From Hormoscilla sp. GUM202 (GTDB lineage: Bacteria > Cyanobacteriota > Cyanobacteriia > Cyanobacteriales > Desertifilaceae), in NCBI GenBank assembly GCA_005518205.2, contig RFFC02000041.1:1-60380 (forward strand): 60,380 nt of DNA, in the 5' to 3' direction. Under the pieces are notes generated by a model. That model was not told the origin of the DNA. It was given only the letters and a program-made list of their open reading frames with translations, and searched no databases. The position numbers and the translations under genes were made by a program. Each line of letters starts with the position of its first letter. Position 1 is the stretch's first letter. Below, in pieces: positions 18,003 to 27,072 of the stretch.

Positions 18003-19181
18003 ATGTATAAGCATCCACGGCTCACATCAGTGAAAATTAAAGGTTATCGACCCTTTAGAGATTTTGTCGCGACCCTGTCCCCCCTGGAAGTTATAGTCGG
18101 TTCTAATGGTTCGGGGAAGTCTTGCCTGTTTGAATTTTTGAAGTTTTTGCGCGATGGCATGCAGGGGGATATCCCTAGCGAAATTATTCCCGGGTCGATC
18201 GGACAACAGATTTTCCACATACCGGGACCAGAAAAGTTTGCCTGGGACTTGGAAATCGATCTGGCAGACCGAGTCCCTGTCCGTTATCAAGGAGAACTGA
18301 CCGGACCGAGAACTCGTCACGAAGTTTCCACCGAACGAGTCGAGTCGGCCACAGAAGGGGTGAGACCTTTTTTATTCCTGGATCGGCGCGGCGATCGAGG
18401 CTTCATTCATCAGCCAGCAGGGGAAGTCCACGCCGAGATTCAACAAGAAATGGTCTCCAGGCGCGATCGCCTTGCCCTCGGCACTATCGCCGACCCCAGA
18501 ATGAAAATCCTCTTGCAGCTGGGGGATTATATTCGCAGTTGGCGGTTTTACAGCACCTTCAATATCGCCACTGACAAGATTCGCAAACCGGTGCTAGTGG
18601 GACCGGAACCCTGGCTGGATGAAGATGGGGGCAATTTGAGTGCCGTATTGCATTATTTGATGACGGAACATCCCGAACTATTTGACCAACTGCAATTACA
18701 TTTGCGCGGTCAAATTCGCGGCTTCCAGAGTTTGACTGTTAAAGCTAGAAGCGCCCCCGGGGAAGTCATGACTTTCTGGCGCGAACAAGGATGCGATCGG
18801 GAATTAAGCCTGGCCGACTTATCGGACGGAAGTCTGCGTTTAATCTGTTGGTTCAGTCTTTGCCTGCACCCCAACCCGCCCTCTCTGATTTGTATCGACG
18901 AACCCGAACAGGGCCTTCATCCCCGGACCTTCCCAGTTCTAGCTGCCTTCTTCGATAAAGCATCCTGGAAACATACCCAGATTCTTGTAACTTCCCATGG
19001 GTCATTTTTTCTCCTCCAGTTTGATTTTGAACAAATTGCCCTCCTGCGAAAGGAAAATGGGGCAGCTAAGTTCCTGAAGCCAGCTTTATCCCAAATTATA
19101 ACAGACATGATAAAGGACTTTGGCATCGAGGAAATTGAGTTAATGCATCGTAGCGATGAGTTGGAGGTGCTGCCATTATGA
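18003..19181 (+). CDS. AAA (ABC-type/RecF-like) ATPase, OLD-like
   Basis: 392 residues from the ATG at 18003, chosen because GGGAGGTGTCC lies just before it; a longer frame from 17955 has no ribosome site. Walker A GSNGSGKS is at 33-40, and LSLADLSDGSLRLICWF (signature-like) precedes Walker B LICIDEPEQGLHP and the switch-like ILVTSHGSF. This is the AAA_21/OLD-like ATPase layout without a built-in TOPRIM nuclease domain. Its stop overlaps (ATGA) the next gene, a DUF4276 relative. ATPase plus small partner pairs of this kind are often anti-phage modules (compare PARIS); that role is inference. Confidence 0.85.
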   Translation: MYKHPRLTSVKIKGYRPFRDFVATLSPLEVIVGSNGSGKSCLFEFLKFLRDGMQGDIPSEIIPGSIGQQIFHIPGPEKFAWDLEIDLADRVPVRYQGELTGPRTRHEVSTERVESATEGVRPFLFLDRRGDRGFIHQPAGEVHAEIQQEMVSRRDRLALGTIADPRMKILLQLGDYIRSWRFYSTFNIATDKIRKPVLVGPEPWLDEDGGNLSAVLHYLMTEHPELFDQLQLHLRGQIRGFQSLTVKARSAPGEVMTFWREQGCDRELSLADLSDGSLRLICWFSLCLHPNPPSLICIDEPEQGLHPRTFPVLAAFFDKASWKHTQILVTSHGSFFLLQFDFEQIALLRKENGAAKFLKPALSQIITDMIKDFGIEEIELMHRSDELEVLPL

Positions 19182-19889
19182 GAGTCGTGATTTATGTGGA
19201 AGGTTCCTCTGACGAAAGTGCAATGAAAGCATTGCTAGCACCTTTAATTGCCGATCGCGCAGCGTGGCGCAGCCATAAAATTACAGCAAGGTATCGTAAT
19301 TCTCTTTGTTTCTGTTAAAGGGAGTGAAAATCAGAGGGGAGGTGATGCTAAAAAGGACTTACTGCTCAAGATTCCTGTCAAGGCAGTCAATATGATCCTT
19401 AACGATCCCAATACAGTTGTTGTGGCCATTCCCGACTTATACCCGAAAAATTCCCGACTTATACCCGAAAAATAAGGGGTTCCCTCACGAAACCTTTGCG
19501 GAACTGAAGAAAGGAACGATCGATAAGTTTCATGAAACTTTGCAGAGTCGAGGGTTGGGAGACGATCCTCGACTTACAGAGCGTTTTCAGGTATTCTGTT
19601 TAAGTACGAGTTGGAGACTCTCATCGTTGCTGCTGAGGCGGAATTAAAAACCTTCCTTGGTGTCAATTTTTTTAAGGTGACATGGCAACTGCCAGTTGAG
19701 GATCAAAACCACGATCTCCCCCCCAAACAGGTTGTCAAGAGACTTTTTGCTAGTTGCGGTAGACCCTATAAAGAAGCTGTAGATGCTGCCAATATCTTGA
19801 GGAATGCTTCCTATCAAGATATTGCCGATCGCTGTCCTCAATGCTTTGGGCCATTTGTAGAGTTTCTGTCAGGGTTGGCAAATGTTTAG
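19178..19889 (+). pseudogene. DUF4276-family partner gene, multiply broken
   Basis: Starts MRVVIYVEGSSDESAMKALLAPLIA with the ATG overlapping the ATPase stop. Three lesions are visible: the palindromic repeat GATCGCGCAGCGTGGCGCAG at 19253-19276; a 22-bp tandem duplication (unit ATTCCCGACTTATACCCG plus AAAA) at about 19429-19472; and loss of one T near 19599, after which TLIVAAEAELKTFLG, VEDQNHDLPPKQVV and ASYQDIADRCPQCFGPFVEFL read on. DUF4276 resembles TOPRIM-like partners of AAA ATPases. The intact ATPase has therefore lost its presumed effector. Confidence 0.82.
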
Positions 19890-19913
19890 CCTACAGCAGC
19901 CGCAGATATCCAA

Positions 19914-19943
19914 AAACCCGGTAACTCTTAACTTACCGGGTTT
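19914..19943 (+). terminator. Hairpin after the DUF4276 remnant
   Basis: AAACCCGGTAA and TTACCGGGTTT form an 11-bp stem around an 8-nt loop and are followed by a short pyrimidine stretch. The AAACCCGG core is shared with palindromes at 55468-55660 and 59868-59905, so this may be a dispersed repeat used as a terminator. Confidence 0.55.
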
Positions 19944-19998
19944 CTCAAGCTACCGCTATTTTCCCCGATTTCTATATCCATCATCTCTAACTAGACAA

Positions 19999-20146
19999 TG
20001 CGAAGTTCTTTGAAGAACCCTTGTCATAAGAGGCTTTCAGCGATCCAAAGGCCAGAGAACCCAAGTCCGGGCTTATATCTCCTGTAAGCCTCTCCCAGCA
20101 AAGCTTTCAGCTTTTATAGTCAGTCCTTTTTTAGGAGAACTTCGCA
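19999..20146. other. Unexplained segment with inverted TGCGAAGTTCT ends
   Basis: An 11-nt sequence TGCGAAGTTCT at 19999-20009 is mirrored by AGAACTTCGCA at 20136-20146. The interior is GC-balanced with several short self-complementary runs (GAGGCTT/AAGCCTC) and has no reading frame. It could be a miniature element or a structured RNA; I cannot decide which. Confidence 0.35.
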
Positions 20147-20194
20147 CTCTCCAGATCTCTAATGCTATACTCATTTTAATAACCCTATTTCCCG

Positions 20195-20344
20195 CAAGCA
20201 GCTATAGGTGATGGTCCTGCTTCCCTTTCTGCTTGTTTCACGTACTCCTCTCGCCGTTCTAGATCGGCATCAAGTTCCTCTTTATGTTCCCAGTAATAAG
20301 CAAAGGCAGAATGAATCTGACTCATGGTCAGATATGGATGTTGA
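20195..20344 (-). pseudogene. DUF433 C-terminal tail remnant
   Basis: The frame HPYLTMSQIHSAFAYYWEHKEELDAD matches the C-terminal part of DUF433 antitoxin-like proteins and ends at a TAG at 20195. The N-terminal winged-helix part is absent: it is joined directly to the first codons of a DUF3368 gene. Another DUF433 gene, also frameshifted, is at 41651-41882. Confidence 0.65.
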
Positions 20345-20398
20345 AAGTTCAACTTTAGCTAGTTCGCTCAACGGCGTTGTATTATAAACAACAATCAC
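20345..20398 (-). pseudogene. DUF3368 PIN-like toxin, first 18 codons only
   Basis: A GTG at 20398 overlaps the UPF0175 stop and opens VIVVYNTTPLSELAKVEL, the canonical N-terminus of DUF3368 PIN-domain toxins, with the first catalytic Asp position represented by Asn (YNTTPL). After 18 codons the sequence switches to the DUF433 tail. The toxin body has been deleted, leaving the antitoxin gene intact. Confidence 0.7.
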
Positions 20399-20691
20399 TG
20401 TTTATATTTCTCCAGCAAGCGAGCAGCTTCGGCTACTTCTTCTTGAAACTCTTCCAATGTCATGCTATCGTCAAAGGGTGAAATGTCATACTCGCTCATT
20501 AAGTCTAACACCTGTAAGCGGGAAAGCGAGAGCAGTCTTGCTGCACGTCCGCTACTGATATCCCCTTGTTGCAACAGCGACATTATTAATGCTTCTTTCC
20601 CTTTGCGATATGCCTCTAACCAATGGGCTTCTGGTATGCCACTCACCGGAATGCTGAATTCAATTTGCATCGGTGCTTCTCTGATTTCCAT
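20395..20691 (-). CDS. UPF0175-family antitoxin
   Basis: 98 residues (a start at 20670, MQIEFSIPVSG, is also possible). Contains the helix-turn-helix-like core LLQQGDISSGRAARLLSLSRLQVLDLMSEYDISPF typical of UPF0175 antitoxins, which usually pair with a DUF3368 PIN toxin. The partner is truncated immediately downstream. A promoter (TTGACA-N17-TACTAT) and AGGAGGGG ribosome site are visible. It is divergent from ureC, with back-to-back promoters. Confidence 0.85.
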   Translation of the reverse strand: MEIREAPMQIEFSIPVSGIPEAHWLEAYRKGKEALIMSLLQQGDISSGRAARLLSLSRLQVLDLMSEYDISPFDDSMTLEEFQEEVAEAARLLEKYKQ

Positions 20692-20713
20692 AGTTTTTCC
20701 CCTCCTATCTGAT

Positions 20714-20742
20714 ATAGTAGATTATATCCGGTGAAATGTCAA
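20714..20742 (-). promoter_or_regulatory. Promoter of the UPF0175 gene
   Basis: On the minus strand TTGACA (20742-20737) is 17 nt from TACTAT (20719-20714), ahead of an AGGAGGGG site. Its -35 box faces that of ureC, giving TGTCAA-N13-TTGACA, an inverted repeat that could also be an operator. Confidence 0.6.
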
Positions 20743-20755
20743 CCCTATGAGTCCC

Positions 20756-20784
20756 TTGACAAGTATGATATGATTATATAGTAT
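20756..20784 (+). promoter_or_regulatory. Promoter of ureC
   Basis: TTGACA (20756-20761), 17-nt spacer, TAGTAT (20779-20784), 34 bp before the ureC start and its AAGGAGAAA ribosome site. This suggests ureC is transcribed independently of the other urease genes. Confidence 0.6.
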
Positions 20785-20818
20785 CTGTCAAGGTACTCGG
20801 GAAAATTAAGGAGAAAGC

Positions 20819-22528
20819 ATGACTTACCGAATGGATCGCCGCGCCTACGCCCAAACCTACGGCCCCACGGTGGGCGATCGCCTGCGTCTGGCGGACACAG
20901 AACTGTTCGTGGAAGTGGAACGTGATTATACTACCTATGGGGATGAAGTCAAGTTTGGCGGCGGCAAGGTGATCCGCGATGGCATGGGACAATCTCCCAT
21001 TGCTAATGCGGATGGTACGGTTGACATGGTCATCACTAATGGGTTAATCTTAGATTGGTGGGGGATCGTTAAAGCTGATGTGGGCATCAAAGATGGTAAG
21101 ATTGTTAAGATTGGGAAAGCAGGCAATCCCTATATTCAAGATAATGTCGATATTATCATTGGTCCGGGCACCGAAGCAGTGGCGGGAGAAGGGATGATTC
21201 TGACAGCAGGGGCCATAGATGCCCATATTCATTTTATCTGTCCCCAACAGATTGAAACCGCGATCGCCTCCGGGATTACCACGATGCTGGGGGGCGGGAC
21301 TGGCCCCGCTACGGGCACCAATGCTACTACTTGTACTCCCGGACCTTGGCATATTCACCGCATGTTGCAAGCAGCTGAGGCTTTTCCTGTTAATCTCGGT
21401 TTCTTAGGTAAGGGTAACAGCAGTCAACCCCAAGGTTTGGTAGAACAGGTGATGGCTGGGGCCATGGGATTGAAGTTACATGAAGATTGGGGCAGTACCC
21501 CAGAGGCGATCGATACTTGCCTCTCCGTTGCTGATGCCTATGACCTGCAAGTTGCTATTCACACTGATACTCTCAATGAAGCGGGATTTGTCGAAACTAC
21601 CCTTGAGGCTTTCAAAAATCGTGCTATCCATACCTACCACACGGAAGGCGCTGGCGGCGGACATGCCCCCGATATTATTAAGGTTTGCGGCCAAGCAAAT
21701 GTGCTACCTTCTTCCACAAATCCTACCCGTCCTTATACCCTTAATACTCTGGAAGAACACCTAGATATGCTGATGGTTTGCCACCATTTAGACCCGGGTA
21801 TCCCCGAAGATGTCGCCTTCGCTGAGTCCCGCATTCGCCGCGAAACCATCGCTGCTGAAGATATCTTACATGACCTGGGGGCTTTCAGCATGATTGCTTC
21901 TGACTCCCAAGCTATGGGACGAGTCGGAGAAGTGATTGTCAGAACTTGGCAAACGGCCCATAAAATGAAGCTACAGCGTTCTCACCTCCCCCAAGACCCC
22001 GATCGCCATGACAATTTCCGCGCTAAGCGCTATATTGCTAAGTATACTGTTAACCCGGCTATTACCCACGGGATTTCCCAATATGTCGGTTCGGTCGAGG
22101 TTGGCAAGTTAGCAGATCTGTGCTTGTGGAAACCCGCATTCTTTGGGGTTAAACCAGAAATGGTGATCAAAGGTGGCGCGGTCGCCTATGCCCAAATGGG
22201 AGACAGCAATGCTAGCATTCCTACACCCCAACCGGTGCATATGCGCCCCATGTTTGCTGGCTTTGGCGGGGCGGTCGCTGCTACTTCGGTCACGTTTGTC
22301 TCCCAAGCAGCACTCGAGAAGGAGATTCCGACCCAACTCGGTTTACTAAAACCGGCGGTTGCCGTCGGCAACACCCGGAAATTACGCAAGCAAGACATGA
22401 AACTAAACGACGCTTTGCCTGCTATAGAAGTAGACCCGGAAACCTACCAAGTCAGGGCCGATGGAGAATTACTTACCTGCGCACCCGCAACCATCCTGCC
22501 ATTGGCCCAACGCTATTTTCTCTTTTGA
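20819..22528 (+). CDS. ureC: Urease alpha subunit UreC
   Basis: 569 residues, full length for the catalytic nickel subunit. Active-site elements are all present: [11 protein letters not shown] (two His ligands), GLKLHEDWG (Lys to be carbamylated, bridging the two Ni), [31 protein letters not shown] (flap region) and [25 protein letters not shown] precedes the ATG. It is intact and has its own promoter. UreA and UreB, its partners, are encoded 12-14 kb upstream on the same strand, and ureD a little further. Confidence 0.98.
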   Translation: MTYRMDRRAYAQTYGPTVGDRLRLADTELFVEVERDYTTYGDEVKFGGGKVIRDGMGQSPIANADGTVDMVITNGLILDWWGIVKADVGIKDGKIVKIGKAGNPYIQDNVDIIIGPGTEAVAGEGMILTAGAIDAHIHFICPQQIETAIASGITTMLGGGTGPATGTNATTCTPGPWHIHRMLQAAEAFPVNLGFLGKGNSSQPQGLVEQVMAGAMGLKLHEDWGSTPEAIDTCLSVADAYDLQVAIHTDTLNEAGFVETTLEAFKNRAIHTYHTEGAGGGHAPDIIKVCGQANVLPSSTNPTRPYTLNTLEEHLDMLMVCHHLDPGIPEDVAFAESRIRRETIAAEDILHDLGAFSMIASDSQAMGRVGEVIVRTWQTAHKMKLQRSHLPQDPDRHDNFRAKRYIAKYTVNPAITHGISQYVGSVEVGKLADLCLWKPAFFGVKPEMVIKGGAVAYAQMGDSNASIPTPQPVHMRPMFAGFGGAVAATSVTFVSQAALEKEIPTQLGLLKPAVAVGNTRKLRKQDMKLNDALPAIEVDPETYQVRADGELLTCAPATILPLAQRYFLF

Positions 22529-22533
22529 GAGGG

Positions 22534-22560
22534 AAAGACTAAAGTCTTTACTACGAACGT
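22534..22560. repeat. AAAGACTAAAGTCTTT palindrome
   Basis: Perfect 16-bp palindrome followed by ACTACGAACG, between ureC and the MscS gene. The same pattern (CGTTCGTAGTAAACACTAAAGTG) recurs twice at 32669-32733, so it is a dispersed palindromic repeat. Confidence 0.7.
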
Positions 22561-22568
22561 GGGAATTT

Positions 22569-24398
22569 ATGGAAGGAAATTTAAATCTTATAGCTGGATT
22601 TCTGGAAACTGCCAGAAGGTCCTGGGACAGATATCCCTCTATTGCCAGCTTTCTGCTTGTCAGTCTGCTGGCCTTCACCCTGACAACGGCACCAGCAGCT
22701 GTGGGGCAAATTCCCCGTTTGCCAGCACAAACACCCAGCAGCACCCTCAACCCTACCGCCGATGTCATCCGCGTGGGAAATCTGATTTCCGCTCCCGCGA
22801 TCCTAGATGGCTATAAACTATTCAGAGTGGCCGCAGTCGCCTCGATCGGGACCGAACAACAAGATGGTCAATTCCCAATTCAAACACGAGTACAAATCAT
22901 CCAGAACGAATTGAAGGGCATTATCGAAAACCAACTTTATGGAGGACGTTTTCATAGGGGTTTTGACCCCGAGACCCTGGAAGTCACCGTGGGAACTCTG
23001 AATAATTCAACCGTAATTTTTGTTGCTGATGGCGATCGATTGGCCAAACGGCAAGTGATGACTGTCACTCCCCAAGATGCTCAACTATACGGACTGTCCG
23101 TAGAAACCTGGGCAGAAAACTTGACCGATATCATCCGCTTTGCCCTCATTCGGGCCCAAATCGAGCGCTCGCCTGAATATTTACTGGATCGGGGTTTAAT
23201 CTCTGGGGGAATAATCCTCGCAGTGATACTCGTCACCAGGATACTGACTTTGTTACAAAAACGCGCCTTAACTCAATGGGAAACTATCCAGGAACTCGAA
23301 CCCCAAGCAATAGCAGAGTCGCCGCAAGCAACAACTGAGGCTGAATTACCCATCCCCCAGCAGCAGTCAGAGATCGTAGAAGCCAATCAGCAAAGGTATG
23401 CTTGGGAAAGACAGCGAAATATCAATACTCTTCAGCGGTGGTTGCTGCAATGGAGTCGGGTGATAATTTGGGCCAGCGCTTTCATCTGGATCCTCCGACT
23501 ATTTCCTTGGACCCGCTGGCTGCATTTTTTATTGCTCAAACAGCCTATCTGGATTATGCTAATTTTTTTTGGTACTAACTTGGCGATTCGCGGCAGTTCT
23601 GTTGCTATCGACCGCTTCTTCAAGACATTGCAAGAAACCGGAACTCTCACCCGCACCGCTTCCCAACGACAGGCTTTGCGCTTTTCTACCTTTACCGTGG
23701 TACTCAAAGGCATTGCTACCTTCTTATTTACTAGCACGGGGATTATTTTGATGCTCAATCAGCTACAGATTCCCGTTGGTCCGGTACTAGCTGGTGCGGG
23801 AATTTTCGGCATTGCCATATCCTTTGCCTCCCAGAGTTTTGTCAAAGATGTCATTAATGGCTGCTTGATATTGTTGGAAGACCAGTATGCTGTGGGAGAT
23901 GTGATTGATGTCGGCGGTGCATCTGGTTTGGTGGAGTATATGAACCTGCGGGTCACCCAATTGCGCGGGGCTGGCGGACGTCTCAGTACCATTCCCAATG
24001 GCAGTATTTCCATCGTTCATAATCTGACTAAGGATTGGTCCCGGGCTGATTTCACGATCGATGTCTCCTATGACACCGATGTAGATTTGGCCCTGGCAGT
24101 GCTCAAACAGGTGGCCGAACTTATGCAAAGCGACCCGGAATGGCAAGAGACGATCCTAGACCCAGTAAACTTATTGGGCGTGAATAGAATCGATCACTCT
24201 GGCATCCAGATTGTGATTTGGATCAAAACTCAACCGATAAAGCAGTGGGCTGTGGAACGGGAGTTCCGCCGCCGCCTGAAACTAGCTTTTGCCGAACATG
24301 GGATTTCCATTGGCGTACCTCAGCGATCGCTCTTTTTACCCCATTACCCCGAATTACTCATGTTGGCGAAAAACAACAATTTAGATCGTCCCTTATAA
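22569..24398 (+). CDS. MscS-family mechanosensitive ion channel, large type
   Basis: 609 residues from the ATG at 22569; the frame is open further upstream but overlaps ureC and lacks a ribosome site there. An N-terminal signal-like helix (IASFLLVSLLAFTLTTAPAAVG) is followed by a periplasmic domain of about 190 residues, several membrane helices, the pore helix VGPVLAGAGIFGIAISFASQS and the MscS beta domain (LEDQYAVGDVIDVGG, STIPNGSISIVHNLTKDWS). It would open under membrane tension to release solutes. It may compensate for the broken mscS at 7190. Confidence 0.9.
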   Translation: MEGNLNLIAGFLETARRSWDRYPSIASFLLVSLLAFTLTTAPAAVGQIPRLPAQTPSSTLNPTADVIRVGNLISAPAILDGYKLFRVAAVASIGTEQQDGQFPIQTRVQIIQNELKGIIENQLYGGRFHRGFDPETLEVTVGTLNNSTVIFVADGDRLAKRQVMTVTPQDAQLYGLSVETWAENLTDIIRFALIRAQIERSPEYLLDRGLISGGIILAVILVTRILTLLQKRALTQWETIQELEPQAIAESPQATTEAELPIPQQQSEIVEANQQRYAWERQRNINTLQRWLLQWSRVIIWASAFIWILRLFPWTRWLHFLLLKQPIWIMLIFFGTNLAIRGSSVAIDRFFKTLQETGTLTRTASQRQALRFSTFTVVLKGIATFLFTSTGIILMLNQLQIPVGPVLAGAGIFGIAISFASQSFVKDVINGCLILLEDQYAVGDVIDVGGASGLVEYMNLRVTQLRGAGGRLSTIPNGSISIVHNLTKDWSRADFTIDVSYDTDVDLALAVLKQVAELMQSDPEWQETILDPVNLLGVNRIDHSGIQIVIWIKTQPIKQWAVEREFRRRLKLAFAEHGISIGVPQRSLFLPHYPELLMLAKNNNLDRPL

Positions 24399-24426
24399 AA
24401 TAGCAATTAACAATGCTCAAATAACA

Positions 24427-25524
24427 ATGTTCTCTAAAATATCTAAAATAGACCATATTATGGTTGTAGATGACTCCAGCAATAATCGCCGTTTAATCGA
24501 GTCTATTTTGGCAGGCGAGGGATACAAAATTACTGTCGTGGACAGCGGTGCGTCGGCCATTGCAGAAATCACTAAGTCTCCTCCCGATCTGGTCTTGCTG
24601 GATATCATGATGCCAGAAATGGATGGCTATGAGGTGACAAGACGTCTGCGCGAAAATAATGACCTGCCATTTATGCCCATTCTACTGATCACTGCTTTCG
24701 ATCGCCCTAGCTTGCCCCAGGGATTGGATATCGGTGCTGATGATTTTATCCGCAAACCTTTCGACTGGGATGAATTATTGGCGAGGGTGCGATCGCTTTT
24801 ACGACTCAAGCACAGTTTGGACGAACGGGACCATATTGCCCGCCAGCGCGAAGATTTTGTTTCCCGTCTGGCCCACGACATGCGCACTCCTTTGGTGGCA
24901 GCCGATCGGATGCTACATTTGTTGCACCAGGGCACTTTTGGTGCAGTACCGCCAGGAATGGATGAAGCCTTGGACAGGATAATTTCCAGCAACAAAAACC
25001 TCCTGAAAATGGTCAATGAACTGCTGGATGTCTATCGCTATGAGGCGGGTCGCAAAAACCTGGCCTTTTTCCCCATTAACTTACCAGATATGCTCTCTGA
25101 AATTTGCGCCGAACTTGAGCCCTTAGCAATGGAAAAACAACTGGATCTCAAGCTTAACCTGCCAGATAAGAGAGACGGCGAGGTAAAAGTGCTGGGCGAC
25201 GTCCTGGAACTGCGCCGCGCGTTCACCAACCTGATCGGCAATGGGATCAAATTCACAGATACTGGTTTTGTGGAAATTCGCTTCCATACTACTGCGACTC
25301 CCTACCTGAAAGTTGAAATTCAAGACACGGGACCTGGCATTTCCACCCAAGATCGAGCTATATTATTTGAAAGGTTTCGTACTGGAAATCATACTCGTGC
25401 AGGCAGTGGCTTGGGCCTATACCTGTCTCGCCAGATCCTAGAAGCCCACAAAGGCACCTTGGAACTCCAGTCTCAGCTAGGCGCTGGCAGTCTCTTCACT
25501 GTTCGCCTTCCTGTCTATTCATAA
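24427..25524 (+). CDS. Response regulator-histidine kinase hybrid
   Basis: 365 residues, cytoplasmic. Residues about 10-125 are a receiver domain (VVDDSSNNRR, phospho-acceptor in LVLLDIMMPEMDGYEV, FIRKPFDWDELLARV). A HisKA dimerisation domain follows with H-box VSRLAHDMRTPLVAADRM, then a HATPase_c with N-box FTNLIGNGIKFT, DTGPGIS and GSGLGLYLSRQI. REC-first kinases are common in cyanobacteria and receive phosphate from another kinase. No membrane or sensor domain and no dedicated target gene is visible; the MscS gene ends 28 bp upstream, so co-expression is possible. Confidence 0.92.
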   Translation: MFSKISKIDHIMVVDDSSNNRRLIESILAGEGYKITVVDSGASAIAEITKSPPDLVLLDIMMPEMDGYEVTRRLRENNDLPFMPILLITAFDRPSLPQGLDIGADDFIRKPFDWDELLARVRSLLRLKHSLDERDHIARQREDFVSRLAHDMRTPLVAADRMLHLLHQGTFGAVPPGMDEALDRIISSNKNLLKMVNELLDVYRYEAGRKNLAFFPINLPDMLSEICAELEPLAMEKQLDLKLNLPDKRDGEVKVLGDVLELRRAFTNLIGNGIKFTDTGFVEIRFHTTATPYLKVEIQDTGPGISTQDRAILFERFRTGNHTRAGSGLGLYLSRQILEAHKGTLELQSQLGAGSLFTVRLPVYS

Positions 25525-25574
25525 TTGTCAGTTGTCAGCTGTCAATGCAATAATTTTGAATGAGAGAATATTGA

Positions 25575-26990
25575 ATGAGAGAATTACTTAGGGGAAATAT
25601 GGTAACTCAACTGCCAGTTAACAAGAACGGTGACATCATCGGTAAACAGCGGCAATTTTTCGCTAGCGGCAAAACTAAAGATGTCAGGTTTCGCATCGCA
25701 CAACTCCAGAAGCTAAAACAGGCGATCGCCTCTAATCAATCGGCAATTTTTGCTGCATTGCAGGTGGATTTATGCAAACCGGAACAGGAAAGCTATGCAT
25801 ATGAGATTAGGGTGCCAGTAACCAGAGAAATAGATGATGCGATCGAGCAAATTAAGTCTTGGACGAAACCTCGGAAAGTATCTACCCCGATCGAACAATT
25901 TCCGGCCACTGCCAAAATTTATCCCGAACCCCTGGGTGTAGTATTAATTATCGCCCCCTGGAATTACCCCTTTTCTCTGATCCTGTCGCCCCTAGTAGGG
26001 GCGATCGCCGCTGGGAACTGCGCCATTCTCAAACCTTCAGAAATCTCGGCTCACAGTTCTGGGATTATCGCATCTATAATAGAGAAAACCTTCGACCCAG
26101 AATATATTGCCGTTGTGGAAGGGGGCGTGCAAACCAGTCAGCAACTACTAGCCGAAAAATTCGACCACATCTTTTTTACAGGCGGAACCAGCGGTGGCAA
26201 AATTGTCATGGCAGCAGCAGCAAAACATCTGACGCCAGTCACCCTAGAACTGGGTGGCAAAAGTCCCTGCATCGTTGATACCGCTATCAACCTGGAATGC
26301 GCGGCCAAACGAATTGTCTGGGGGAAATTTCTCAATGCAGGTCAAAGCTGCATTGTCCCTGATTACCTGTTGGTAGACAAAAAAATTAAACCCCAGTTAT
26401 TAGACCGCATTAAAAGCTGCCTTGTGGAATTTTATGGAGAAGATCCAGCCAAAAGTCCTGATTATGCTAGAATTATTAATAGCAAACAGTTCAACCGTCT
26501 AGTCCAATTACTGCAGGATGGCGAAATAATCCTGGGCGGCCAAACAGACCCCGAAGACCTCTACATCGCCCCCACGGTGATGGATAAGGTAGACTGGGAT
26601 GCACCGGTAATGCAAGAAGAAATCTTTGGACCGATTTTGCCCGTGCTGGAATATACTAGCAGAGAAGAGGCGATCTCCCAAATAAATGCTAGACCAAAAC
26701 CCCTGGCCCTCTATCTGTTCTCCCGGAATAAAACCTATCAACAAATGGTGTTGCAGCAAACTTCATCGGGCGGTGTTTGTCTGAACGACACGATGATGCA
26801 ATATGGCGTCTCGGAACTGCCATTTGGCGGCGTCGGGAATAGCGGGTTTGGTAGTTATCACGGTAAGGCCAGTTTTAATACTTTTTCCCATTACAAGACA
26901 GTCTTGACTAGGTCTTTCCTGCTAGACTTGGATGTGAGATACCCTCCCTACCAAGGGAAACTGAAACTGCTAAAATGGCTAATTGGTTGA
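25575..26990 (+). CDS. Aldehyde dehydrogenase, class-3/fatty-aldehyde type
   Basis: 471 residues; a start at 25602 (MVTQLPVNKN) is also plausible. Motifs: APWNYPFSLILSPLVGAIAAGNCAILKPSE, FFTGGTSGGKIVMAAAAKHLTPVTLELGGKSP with the general-base Glu, and NAGQSCIVPDYLLV with the catalytic Cys. The C-terminal hydrophobic stretch LLKWLIG hints at membrane association, as in fatty aldehyde dehydrogenases. In cyanobacteria such enzymes oxidise long-chain aldehydes to fatty acids; the substrate here is inferred from the family. Confidence 0.92.
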   Translation: MRELLRGNMVTQLPVNKNGDIIGKQRQFFASGKTKDVRFRIAQLQKLKQAIASNQSAIFAALQVDLCKPEQESYAYEIRVPVTREIDDAIEQIKSWTKPRKVSTPIEQFPATAKIYPEPLGVVLIIAPWNYPFSLILSPLVGAIAAGNCAILKPSEISAHSSGIIASIIEKTFDPEYIAVVEGGVQTSQQLLAEKFDHIFFTGGTSGGKIVMAAAAKHLTPVTLELGGKSPCIVDTAINLECAAKRIVWGKFLNAGQSCIVPDYLLVDKKIKPQLLDRIKSCLVEFYGEDPAKSPDYARIINSKQFNRLVQLLQDGEIILGGQTDPEDLYIAPTVMDKVDWDAPVMQEEIFGPILPVLEYTSREEAISQINARPKPLALYLFSRNKTYQQMVLQQTSSGGVCLNDTMMQYGVSELPFGGVGNSGFGSYHGKASFNTFSHYKTVLTRSFLLDLDVRYPPYQGKLKLLKWLIG

Positions 26991-27072
26991 GGTTGAAGTC
27001 GGTGTCATTGCTCGGGGGGCTGCCAAAGCAGTAACTGTGGTATGCTTCAACTTTTGACCCCCCGTAGCGCTA

